From the NCBI GenBank assembly GCA_019454045.1, contig SKCR01023790.1, positions 1 to 64,000 on the forward strand: 64,000 bases of DNA. Reading direction: 5' to 3'. Positions 36,674 through 47,754 of the stretch are shown here, in pieces (the stretch's first letter is position 1; each line of letters begins with the position of its first letter). This stretch comes from Zanthoxylum bungeanum (lineage: Eukaryota; Streptophyta; Magnoliopsida; Sapindales; Rutaceae). The position numbers were made by a program, and so were the translations under genes. The notes under the pieces are model-generated. The model saw only the letters and a program-made list of their open reading frames with translations, searched no databases and was not told where the DNA came from.

Positions 36674-39545
36674 TGTAGACAACAGAACCTGGGCGACGCT
36701 GTTCTAGGCTCGCGGCCTAGTTGGGAAGTATGAAATAACATGGAGTCGCCACCCGATGTGAACCGGGACAAAGATTTAAGGCCGCACTCACCCCTCGCAA
36801 GGGAAGACCTCAAACCGTTGGGTTCGGAATGGTCCCTTACTTATGTCACTTGTGATGATATAATTTTTGCAATAAACTAACCGAATCTATTCAAAATTCA
36901 TGCTCAAGGGTACTTAGATCTAACATGCTTTCATCCAAATAATTCCACGCAATGTAACACAACAAGCATATTGAACCATTAAATCAACATGTATAAATCA
37001 TCACCCAAACGCATCATAAACTAAGAACATGCATAATGAACAACCTAAAAATGCTTTAACAAATAAATAACAAACTAAATTAAACCATGCTTTAAATAAT
37101 AAACAAATAACCTAAAGACTATAGCATGCTCAAATACAAATTTGGATGAGACGAGATACGTGTATCTTAAGTGGTACGTGGCATTGTATCCCGAGTGCAG
37201 ACCATACTACCGTCCATTCGGAATCGGCTATGGAATTTACGTCCGGGTTTCCATCCGATATACCACAAAAGGGAACACATATCCCGCTCATCCAACAATC
37301 ACATCATGCCTCAAACGACTCTCATGCAATTATATATCAAAATAAATAAAACAAAAATAAAGAAGATAGGTAAAAAGGGTGCCCTCAGGTCTAACCTCTT
37401 TTGTCGTCTAAGAAATGGCGTTACACGTCCGTTGGAAGGGAGATTGATCCGATGCTTTTCCAATTCGTCTACTCAATGTTTTCCCTCGTTGTTTTCATGC
37501 TTGGGCTGCTGTTTTACGTCCGTTTCGCTGCTCCGTTTCAGGTCACTGTTTTGGTCAATTTGTGGACTGTTTTGGGTGATTTTGGTGGCATAGGGGGTTG
37601 CGTTTTTAATGGGTTTTTAGGGAAACTTTATGGATATTTTTGAGGGGTTTTCTAGGTGATTTTAGGGCTATTTTGCTGGCTAAAGTCGCAGCCAAAACTG
37701 ACCAGAACAGAAGGTGAAGATGCGGCAGTTCAAGGTGCAGTGGGGGGCGTTTTTGGGGACTGTTTTGGGGCTGTGAATGGAGAGTGTTTAGTGCGACTTT
37801 AGGGCTTTATTTGAGGCTTATTTTGGTGTGTTTTAGGGCTGTGAATGGTGGCTAAAATTCGGCAATGGAGGGCAGTGAAAATGGTGTTTTATCGGTGATT
37901 TACTAGCAGTTTTCTGGCTGTGTTTTGCAGGGATGGCTGTGCGACAATGAGGGGAATGTGCGTGAAAGTCAAGGCTGTTTTAGTGCGCTTGTGGACTGAG
38001 TGAGGGCGTGATGGTTTCTTGTGGGCTGCTGTGTCAACGTGTGTTAACTGTTATATGAGATGAAGGGATGAGGCAGGTGGTGTGATGGAGGCTAGGGGTT
38101 GAGAAGGTGTGTTAAGTGTTATGTTTTGTAAAGGACGTGTGGCTATTTGTTTCTTACGCGTCAAGTGTCAAAGGACTGAGTGTGCTGCATGTGCTTAGTT
38201 TAGGGCATGAATTGTGTCGGTTGGGTGAGGTGAGGCTTGTGGTGTGCGAGTGTTTGCTTGGTGGCTGTTATGGGTATGAGGGACGCAAGGTGTCGCCAAG
38301 CTGTGGGCGTTCAGATGCTGAGTGGAGGTTGGAGTTTTGTAGTTTAGGTGAGAGTTGGGCGTGAATGATCAATGGGCAGGTCGGTGTTTTGTGGCAAGGG
38401 GACTTGCGTGAAAGCTTAGGGTTTATTCCTTTTGTTTGTAATTTTTGTGAGAATGAGCCAGCCAGCCAAGGTTTGGTAAGGGGTGAATGGTTCTTTTTAT
38501 AGGCTAAGGGAGGGGATTTACCTTGTTTGGGTAGGAGAAGGATTTGTGTGTTAATTGGAGATATCTTTTAATTTAGTATGTGATAGGGAAAACTTTTAAT
38601 TAAGGGAAGTGATTCGATTTATTCTTTTTAGTTAAGGATATGATTTATTTAATTTAGGAAGGTGATTTAATTTAATTTAGGAATGTGTTTTATTTAAATT
38701 AGGAATTTAATTTAACTGAATTTCAAGTTCAATTTAATTGGTGAATGTGATTTAATTTAATTTAAGTTTAATTTTAATTGGTTTTAATTATTTAATTTGT
38801 GAGATGTGTTTTAAATATTTTAATTATTTAATTTGTGAGATGTGTTTTACTGGGTTGGTGTGTTTTAAAACAGAGGTCCAACAAGCGAACCCGAAGCGAA
38901 AAAAGCGAGTTAACTCTGACAAAATGCTAATTTCCAACTTTACCCTTCCAACGTCCGTTTCCCGCGGCTTTCACAACTAAAGAGGTAGTGTCTCCATACG
39001 AGACTCATCATCGGGCTGATATGCAAAAATGCAATGCCTACAGTCGCCCCCACTTTGATGGGACTTGTGCAGTGTGTGACAATGACAATCCTATCAAAGT
39101 ACGTGCAATGCATTTTCACTTACCTGGCTCGCCAGCTGCCACCTGACTTGCCATGTTGATTCGAACTGAGTTGATCTGGTGGTGAGGTGCTTCGACCCCT
39201 GAGGTTCATCCCTGCAAGATGCTGCGATCTCTAGGAATTACTACCGAACTGAACTGATATGATGGTGAGGCGCTTCGACCCCTGGGCTTTGTTCCTGAAC
39301 CATCTGTGGGCTTTGTTCCCGAGTTATGTAGAGAGTGGGCTTTGTTCCCTGGGTTTTGTTCCCGAACTGAGTGTGATGGCGAGGTACCTCGACCTCTGGG
39401 CTTTGTTCCCGAACCACATGTGGGCTTTGTTCCGAACTGAATGTGATGGCGAGATGCCTCGACCTCTGGGCTTTGTTCCCGAACCATCTGTGGGTTTTGT
39501 TCCCGAACTGTGTAGAGAGTGGGCTTTGTTCCCGTTGTGTTGAAT
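36674..39545 (-). repeat. Terminal repeat copy 1 of the Tat/Ogre-like element
   Basis: Direct repeat of 47755-50640 with few differences in the parts compared. Plus-strand 37500-38500 is strongly G+T rich and C poor. A second PBS-like word (TGGAGTCGCCA) lies at 36741-36751. Several short plus-strand frames (such as 37401-37643 and 38116-38364) recur in copy 2 only because the DNA is duplicated. Confidence 0.75.
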
Positions 39546-39702
39546 GTGATGGCGAGGTGCCTCGACCTCTGGGCTTTGTTCCCGAACCATCTGTGGGCTT
39601 TGTTCCCGAGTTGTGTAGAGAGTGGGCTTTGTTCCCTGGGCTTTGTTCCCGTTTTGTTGAATGTGATGGCGAGGTGCCTCGACCTCTGGGCTTTGTTCCC
39701 GA
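39250..39702 (+). repeat. GGGCTTTGTTCCC minisatellite, left block
   Basis: Units of roughly 30-50 bp containing GGGCTTTGTTCCCGAAC alternate with GTGATGGCGAGGTGCCTCGA. The same repeats continue at 43785 after the solo LTR insertion. Open frames on both strands here simply translate the repeats. Confidence 0.85.
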
Positions 39703-42700
39703 TGTTGGACAAAATGACCCATAGCGTCACTATTTGCACAAATCATTGTGTTGTTGTAGCAAATTAACTATGTGACAAGGAAATTGCACTCTCATCATTT
39801 GTGATTAGATCACCAAAGATATATAAATGAAGAGAGGTCCCTATGATTAATTCCTGGATTGAGAATGATATGAGACAGTATCAATCCCCGAAGGATTAAT
39901 CATTAAATATCCCTAGCCGGAGTATTATCGAGACTGGACATCGATAATGCGGAATAGGCTAGTATTGCACTTGTGTGCATTGTGAGGGCACAACGGCATA
40001 GTTCTCATATATATAAGTATCGGATACTTATGCAAGTGCGATAGGAGGTCGTGTTTCACCGATAGTACGGGAAACAGCTTCGCTCTGGATAGACCCCTCG
40101 GAATCCCATTGGTATTATGACTATGTGTCTATGGGAGGCCGAAATCAAGGTAGGTGTGTATAGTCTTAACCTGAGACTTACATCGCTAATACTTACGATA
40201 ATCGATAGACTTTGGTCTTGGTGGTACAGGGCTTTAACCGGTTCTGCGTACACCACTTCTGGGTTTATCAGAGAGTCGTAGTGTATTGGGTGTGATGTCA
40301 AGACGGAAGTATCACTTCAGTCATAGTGGAGATGATGTCACGAAGGATACGGTACTAGTGCTCTTGAGTGATGCGCATCCAATCGGGATATTGTGACCAG
40401 GTCATGAATATCGATTATAGAGACTATGTTACCAGACATCCGATATGTGTTTCGGACGGGGCAGACACTTATCCAGCCCCAGCCCTAGCACGTGACTATC
40501 CGATACTGGGCCGATATGCACAATATAATGGTATACTACGCTTGATATGTTGGAAATTCTAATCCATGTCCCAAGATCAAAAGAGCAAACAAAACATATA
40601 AATGAATGAACAATATTGAAGTATGGCGGAATCATACTCACAAAGATCAGAATGCGGATGCGTTGATGAAACAAAAATTTTCTCCTTTGTGCAGAGAGGG
40701 TTTCGGCCAAACAGAAAAGAGAAGCTCCAAGCAATTTTTGATCCTTCCAAGCTCTAAGATTAGTTTCCCATAACACCTTTGTATGATCCCTTGATGGTGC
40801 TAGCCTTGTGTGTGATTTTATGTTCCAAACAAACACAAATTCTTCAAGTTTTTGCAACAAAAACAGAAAAGTGGAGAGGGCTGTGAGAGCTCACAGTTTC
40901 GGTCATGAGAGAATAGGAGAGAGTGTTATGATTTTTGTTACAAAAATCAATTTATATTTATGCCATAATATTTATTAAATTAATAATAAACTTATGACAC
41001 AAATCATGCAATGGCTTAGAGTGTCAAACACTCAAACTCCATGCAAAACCATTGAGTGTATTGTACACTATCACCATGCAATGTATTAACAATTAATTAA
41101 TGCATAAAATGACATGTGTCATGTGGGCCCCACACAACCCAAATGAAAGTGGGCCCACGCGTACTCACGCGTTCGGGTTCGATATTTCCGAAATACCGAA
41201 CTTTCGTCGCGACGTTAATTAAATCGAATTTAAATAAATAATTGCGCCTAGCGAAATTATTATTTACATCGCTAACGAATTAATTCTAAATTAACTCGTT
41301 TGCCCGAATTAAAATCTAATTTTAATTTCGCGTCGAAATCGAATTTCGATTATTATATCGAATATAATAATTTTATGATTAATTCCAAATTAATCGTTCT
41401 CTCTCTATGTATAGTACTTTATCCAAGATAAAGTCTCTCCGTAATTAATCCAAAATTAATCCAGTTTGAATCATACGTCATTGGTGAATCTTCGGGAAGC
41501 GACCCAAGAGATCTCTGGATATGTTGGCATTAAATACGGCCGTCAGATTATCCGAACACGTACGTACCAAGTACTACGTTTTTACCGATTTACAAGACAA
41601 GGTTAGCCTCTAGCAAAACGCCATGCCTACCCAATTCTCCAGAAATATTCTTATTGGAATATAAGATCTATAACAGGCGTAGTATACCGTAGTATAGTGT
41701 ATACTGATCCAGTATCGGATGATCACATGTAAGGCCTGGGGCTGGAGATGTGTCTGCCCCGTACGATACATATATCGGACATCAAGCAACTAGTCTCTTT
41801 GAATCGGATAATCCTGACCTTGTCATATTATCCCGATGGTTGCAACCATTATAGAGTACTAGTTCTGTATCCTGCGCGATCATCATCTCCATATGTCTGA
41901 AGTGATACTTCCGTCTTGACATCACACCCAATACACTACGATTCCCGATAAACCTAGAAGAGGTGTACACAGAACCTGTTAAAGCCCTGGATGACCAAAA
42001 CTAAAGTCTACCGATTGTCGCAAGTACTAGCGATGCAAGTCTCAGGTTAAGACCATATGCACCTACCCTGAAGCGGACTCCCATAGACACGCAGACATAC
42101 TACCAATGGGATTCCGCGGGGTCTATCCAGAGCGAAGCTGTTTTCCGTACCATCGGTAAAACACAACCTCCTACCGCACTTGCATAAGTATCCAATACTC
42201 AAATATATGAGAACTATGCTGTTGTGCCCTCACAACACGCACAAGTGCAGTACTAGTCTATTCCGCATTATCGATGTCCAATCTCGATAATACTACGACT
42301 AGGGATATTTAATGATTAAACCTTTATGGATTGATACTGTCTCATATCATCTCAATCCGGAATTAATCATAGGGACTTTTACCATTTATATATCAAAGTA
42401 AATAAATTACAAAACGGTAAAAGGCAATTTCATTACTACATAGTTAATTTTGTACAATAATACAATATCATTTACAAAATAGTGACGCTATGGGTCATTA
42501 CTGTCTAACATGATATAGATCCTTGTATATTCTATATGGATATGTCCGGAGAATTGGGAAGACTTGGTGCTTTGCTAGGAGTCGACCTTGTCTCGTAAAT
42601 CGGTAGAACGTAGTACTTGGTACATACGTGATTCGGATACTCCGATGACCGTATTTACTGCCAATATATCCGGGGATCTCATGGGTCGCTTCCCGATAAT

Positions 42701-43784
42701 CCACCGATGACGCATAACTCGCACTCTTAAATAATCTGTGATTATATAGAAGAGAGAGAAAATTAATCTGGGATTAATTACGGAGATATTTTATCTAGGA
42801 TAAAATATCGTCTAGAGAGAGATAACGATTAATTTGGAATTAATCGGTAAATTAATATATTCGATATATTAAACGAAATTAGATTTCGACGCGGAATTAA
42901 AATTAGATTTTAATTCGGGCGAATGAATTAATTTAGAATTAATTCGTTAGCGACATGAATAGTGAATTCGCTAGGCGTAATCATTTAATTACGACGCGAT
43001 GGAAAATTCGTTAATTGGGAATTAGCGAACCCGAGCCCGAGTGTGATTGCGAGCGCATTCGTATTTCGAATTCGAGTGCGGCAACGCAAGTCACATCAAG
43101 CGTCAAATCATTCGTCACATCAAGCGTCAAATCAAAAGTCACTTTGAGTGATGTGATTGGTGATTGATTGATGTGACTGATTGAATGATGGAAAGACACA
43201 CATCAAGTCACTTTATTAAAGTGACAATGAATAGTTGATGTTAGTAGATGTAATAGTGTTTGGAGGGAAAAGCATTTACTTTTGGTTTTATTTAATCAAT
43301 TAAGTAATTGGTTTTATTATTTTTCTTGGAAAAATATATAAAGGCTTTTTTGGAAAAAGCTTAACTTAACCTATTTACACAACTTTCTTCTCTCTCTTTT
43401 CTCTCTTCAAACTCACGCCCAAAGCAACATTTTTTACTAGTTTTTGAAGCCAAAATGGCGTGAACAAAGGGAAGCCAAGAGTTGGGTTTTCATGGTGAAA
43501 ATCCAAGTGCTAGCACACTACGAGACTTGCGAAGGTGGTAGGGAGGTTCACCCATGAGTCGTGATTCGTTTGATGCAATCTTGGAGCTCATTTCCTTGGA
43601 TCAAATTCTGATTTTGTGGGCTGTGAACTGCACAGCAGTGGCGCCAAAATAGTGAGCATTTTGGGCTATGTTCGTCTTCAAATCGTCTCAACCGATCGAT
43701 GTGAGTATTCCGCTACCTCCGTTGATGTGTTCACACATTGTTTTCATGTCTTGTTTGATCTTGGGACCTAGATAATAACCAACA
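39703..43784 (+). mobile_element. Copia-A solo LTR (LTR-i), TSD CCCGA, itself interrupted
   Basis: Starts TGTTGGACAAAATGACCC, ends GATAATAACCAACA, flanked by CCCGA at 39698-39702 and 43785-43789. After removing the nested LTR (40548-42510) and one TGATA, it is about 2.1 kb, one LTR long, with no internal region. A TATA-like TATATAAAGG at 43335-43344 is followed by CT-rich sequence at 43383-43410, a plausible LTR promoter and start region. Confidence 0.9.
40548..42510 (-). mobile_element. Copia-A solo LTR (LTR-h) nested in LTR-i, TSD TGATA
   Basis: 1963 bp, TGTTGGAAATTC...CTGTCTAACA, flanked by TGATA at 40543-40547 and 42511-42515. It is in opposite orientation to its host LTR. The host LTR sequence CTTGATATAGATC continues across the insertion. 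Confidence 0.9.
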
Positions 43785-45100
43785 CCCGAACCATCTGTGG
43801 GCTTTGTTCCCGTTCCCGAACTGATGTAGTGATAGGGCTTTATTCCCTTGGGCTTTGTTCCCGAACTGTATTGAGATGAGGCTTTATTCCTCTGGGCTTT
43901 GTTCCCGAACTGTGTTGTGATAGGGCTTTATTCCCCTGGGCTTTGTTCCCGAACTGTATTGAGATGAGGCTTTATTCCTCTGGGTTTTGTTCCCGAACTG
44001 TGTTGTGATAGGGCTTTATTCCCCTGGGCTTTGTTCCCGAACTGTATTGAGATGAGGCTTTATTCCTTTGGGCTTTGTTCCCGAACTGTGTTGAGATGAG
44101 GCTTTATTCCTCTGGGCTTTATTCCCGAATTGCTGACTGTGTAGAGATATGGCTTTATTCCCTAATTGTTTGGACTGTGGGCTTTATTCCCGAACTGCAT
44201 TGGATGTAGGCTTTATTCCCGAACTGTACTGAATGTGGGCTTTATTCCATGAACTGAGCTGAATGCAGGCTTTCTTCCTGAACTGTACTGAATGTGGGCT
44301 TTATTCCCGAGTTTGCTGGACGTAGGATTTCTTCCGGAACTGTACTGAATGTGGGCTTTATTCCCGAACTGTACTGAATGTGGGCTTTATTCCCGTACTG
44401 AGCTGAATGTAGGCTTTCTTCCTGAACTGTGTTGAATATGGGCTTTATTCCCAAATTGAACTGAATATAGGCTTTCTTCCTGAACTGAACTGAATGCAGG
44501 CTTTATTCCCGAACTGTACTGAATGTGGGCTTTATTCCCATACTGATACTGATGTGGGCCTCGCCCCCAGATTGATACTAATGTGGGCCTCAACCTTGGG
44601 ACTCTTTCCCGAAACTGCTGACAATGTGGGCCTCGACCCTCTGGGATTCATTCTCGAAAACTGCTGATATGGGCCTCGACCCTGGGATTCATTCCAACAC
44701 TCTGACGATATGGGCCTCGACCCTGGGATTCATTCCCGGATTCATTCCAACACTATGACGATGTGGGCCTCGGCCCTGGGATTCATTCCCGGATTCATTC
44801 CAAATTCTGACGACGTGGGCCTCGGCCCTGGGATTCATTCCCTGGATTCACTCCAAAACTCTAGCGATATGGGATTCATTCCCCTGGGATTCATTCCCGA
44901 AACTTTGACGATGTGGTTCTCGACCCTGGGATTCATTCCCCAAACTGCTGATAAGGTGGGCCTCGACCCTGAGTTGATACTGATGTGGGCCTCGCCCCAA
45001 ACTGATACTGATGTGGGCCTCGCCCCCAGACTGAAACTGATGTGGGCCTCGCCCTAAAACTGATACTGATATGGGCCTCAACCCTGGGACTCATCCCCAA
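43785..45100 (+). repeat. Minisatellite, right block with evolving unit types
   Basis: Three successive unit types are visible. First, CTTTGTTCCCGAACTG alternating with GAGATGAGGCTTTATTCC (43790-44110). Second, about 30-bp units with TGTGGGCTTTATTCCCGAAC (44110-44545). Third, units with ATGTGGGCCTCGACCCTGGG and ATTCATTCCC (44545-45090). No protein is inferred. Confidence 0.85.
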
Positions 45101-45770
45101 AACTATTACTCATATGTTGTTGATTCTGGTTGGCTTGTCTTTGCCGCTTTCTCTTTTTCTTCTTTGAAACCTGTGAATACAGAACGAAACAAACATAAAA
45201 AGAATGCAAAATACGTTACGTGTATGCATGGATGCATGAATGAATTTCCTATTCCGTTGGGTTAGGTCTTCCGCCAGTTCTCCACGTGATTGCTCAGTCT
45301 TCTCTTTGGTCTCATGACTCAATATCTTGTTATGTCCCTGATTCGCGATGTGGTAGACTGGTCGCCCCCAGTCTTGGTTTAGCTTTCTGCTCTCCGCTGT
45401 TTGCACTTGGTCAAGATGAACCACATGGTGGGGCCTTCCATATAATCATGGTATGTCACATGCTACGAAATAGTCTCAATAGTTATACATATCATTGTCC
45501 TCAAAGAATGCTCAGTAATGAAACCAAAGAACCTTCAAAACATTCGATGCAACTCAAATCCAAGTCTTTGAACAAATGATCTATGCCAGACTCAAAGTGT
45601 GTGTGTGTAAATGTTCTTTCACAACTTAATCCTTATGTAAGCTAACTCGATGATTCCGTTTTAAAAATCGGGATCGATGGGTCAAACCAACCTAGATGTC
45701 TCAATTATGCCTGCAGTTGCTTTTCTGTGCTCAATGTGGTATGGTTTTCTTACTCTTTTGTCTCTTTCTT
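45101..45770. other. Unassigned part of the Tat/Ogre-like element
   Basis: Non-repetitive stretch between the minisatellite and the polypyrimidine tracts. A (GT)n run is at 45597-45607. No gag or pol motif is seen on either strand. Confidence 0.5.
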
Positions 45771-46850
45771 TTTTTTTTCTTTTCATTTTGAACTTCTTTT
45801 TTCTTTTCTTTTCTTTTTCTCTCTTTTTTTTTTCTTTCTCTCTCTTTTTTTTCAACACACCTACCCTTTAAGGTAGCATTTCTCCTCATGGTGGTCCTAA
45901 TACTCGCCCATGGGTAGCTTCACGTTTATCGGTTATAGGTGGTTCAATTCTTTTCTTTAGAGACTTTTCTTTCATTTTCAACCATACCACACAAGCAAAT
46001 CAAGATAGACATCTAAGCAAACGGTCATTCACCGACCTACAATTTCTTCAACTAGTCACCTTGCCAGTTACTCAGGTTTTCACCGCTAAGAACCATAATC
46101 AAGTGCTTACGAGTCTAACATAGATCAATCACTCAAAGTATCACATAAAAGCACATCAAGAGTTTATCGTTTCTAAGATTTCACCCTAAAGCAAACGATT
46201 TCATCATTGGACTTATGTCTAACTATCAAGGACTAAAAACAAACAATTTCTTTTCTTCTTTTCTTTTTTTTTTCTTTTTTCTCTCTTTTTTTTTTTCTCT
46301 CTCTTTTTTTTCAACACACCTACCCTTTAAGGTAGCATTTCTCCTCATGGTGGTCCTAATACTCGCCCATGGGTAGCTTCACGTTTATCGGTTATAGGTG
46401 GTTCAATTCTTTTCTTTAGAGACTTTTCTTTCATTTTCAACCATACCACACATCATAACATAAGCAAATCAAGATAGACATCTAAGCAAACGGTCATTCA
46501 CCGACCTACAATTTCTTCAACTAGTCACCTTGCCAGTTACTCAGGTTTTCACCGCTAAGAACCATAATCAAGTGCTTACGAGTCTAACATAGATCAATCA
46601 CTCAAAGTATCACATAAAAGCACATCAAGAGTTTATCGTTTCTAAGATTTCACCCTAAAGCAAACGATTTCATCATTGGACTTATGTCTAACTATCAAGG
46701 ACTAAAAACAAACAATTTCTTTTCTTCTTTTCTTTTTTTTTTTTCCTTTTTTCTCTCTTTTTTTTTTCTTTTTTTTTCTCTCTTTTTTTTCTTTTTTTTT
46801 TCTTTTCCCTTTTTTCTCTCTCTTTTTTTTTTTGAAGGCCCCCCCAATGG
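45770..46850. repeat. Polypyrimidine tracts and a 459-bp tandem duplication
   Basis: T/C-only tracts at 45763-45852, 46248-46311 and 46718-46833 bracket two nearly identical copies of a block that starts CAACACACCTACCC at 45853 and again at 46312 (offset 459). The second copy has one extra ATCATAACAT. On the minus strand these tracts are polypurine. The frames at 45677-45871 and 46684-46980 are phenylalanine-rich translations of the tracts. Confidence 0.85.
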
Positions 46851-47732
46851 TCTTTCTATCCTTGCCGTAAAGTTTTCTTTTCCTCGATTTTCCTTTTCCC
46901 CGATATCCATGTTTGCTAAACTCTTCTTTGACAAGTCATTTTTTATCCCTAACCCAATGGATATCTATGATGGCTTTTAAGACACGAGGGTTAACATGAT
47001 GCATGTATGCATGAGATGCATGAGATGCGTGTGATGCATGTAATATATAAGTCATAAGAATTTTACACTAGTTGGCCCATCAGCATTTTAGAAACTTTTG
47101 GCCCGATTGCCATAAAGCACAGACTCGTCCCAGTTTAAATGGCCCAACAAGCCCATACTTCATGACAACAAGTCCAACTAAATCCAAATGACAATGGTCC
47201 AAAACATAAACATAAAGGAATGATTTCTATTAGTTCTATGACTAAGGTTCACATGTGGGTTTTCTGGAGTGCGGACAAAGGCTATCATTAACGAAGGATT
47301 GCCCACAACTAGGACTCCCCACTCAAGGGTTCAAGCGACCAATTGAGCGCACCTTTTTTATACCTTACTGTACGTGCCAACGAGTTATGGTGTGTGACAG
47401 ACTGTCGAATGGATTTCCCGTTGTAGATTCCCCAGAGGGAGGGTGGAGCGAGGCTCTCTTAAGTACCCAAGCCCCTTAGGCTCTTATCGCTTGGTGTCAG
47501 GAATAAACAACGAGTCCTCCAAACTAGTCTGTCACGACGAGCTACAAGTAATGATTATCTCAGTGTCTTCACAGCTTTTCCTTATAAAGGTAGTGAGTGA
47601 AGGAAGACATAGAACCATTACCTAGACTTGACAATGCCTTTGATTACACCCCTTTCAACTCACTATAGAAACGACTAATTAAAGCACAAATTATACACAT
47701 CACAAGACATGATTTCGGGGCCGATTCAAAAT
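46851..47732 (-). mobile_element. 5' untranslated part of the Tat/Ogre-like element
   Basis: Homologous to 26690-27760 of the short element (CCATGTTTGCTAAACTCTTC, GGCCCAACAAGCCCATAC and others) and leads into the PBS. No coding region. Confidence 0.7.
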
Positions 47733-47751
47733 ATCCCCAGTGGAGTCGCCA
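47733..47751 (-). promoter_or_regulatory. PBS (tRNA-Arg type) of the large element
   Basis: ATCCCCAGTGGAGTCGCCA on the plus strand, three bases (GAC) before the LTR end at 47755. Reads TGGCGACTCCACTGGGGAT in sense. Confidence 0.7.
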
Positions 47752-47754
47752 GAC

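Noticed and set aside
36741..36772. A tRNA gene
   Set aside because: Only a T-arm-like hairpin and a TGGCGACTCCA word are present; no D-arm, anticodon arm or matching acceptor 5' strand was found.
37142..38364. Small genes repeated at 48279-49448
   Set aside because: The frames recur only because the whole 2.9-kb terminal repeat is duplicated; they show no known domain and run antisense to the element.
39206..39746. Long overlapping frames on both strands
   Set aside because: They are translations of the GGGCTTTGTTCCC minisatellite; repeat units give repeated peptides such as EQSPEVEA in several frames.
43790..45090. CRISPR-like regular repeats
   Set aside because: Units are directly adjacent and graded, with no unique spacers and no cas genes; the context is a plant retroelement, so this is a minisatellite.
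46684..46980. Phenylalanine-rich possible membrane protein
   Set aside because: Produced by a T/C homopurine-homopyrimidine tract; the reverse frame (46695-46934) is equally open and lysine-rich.
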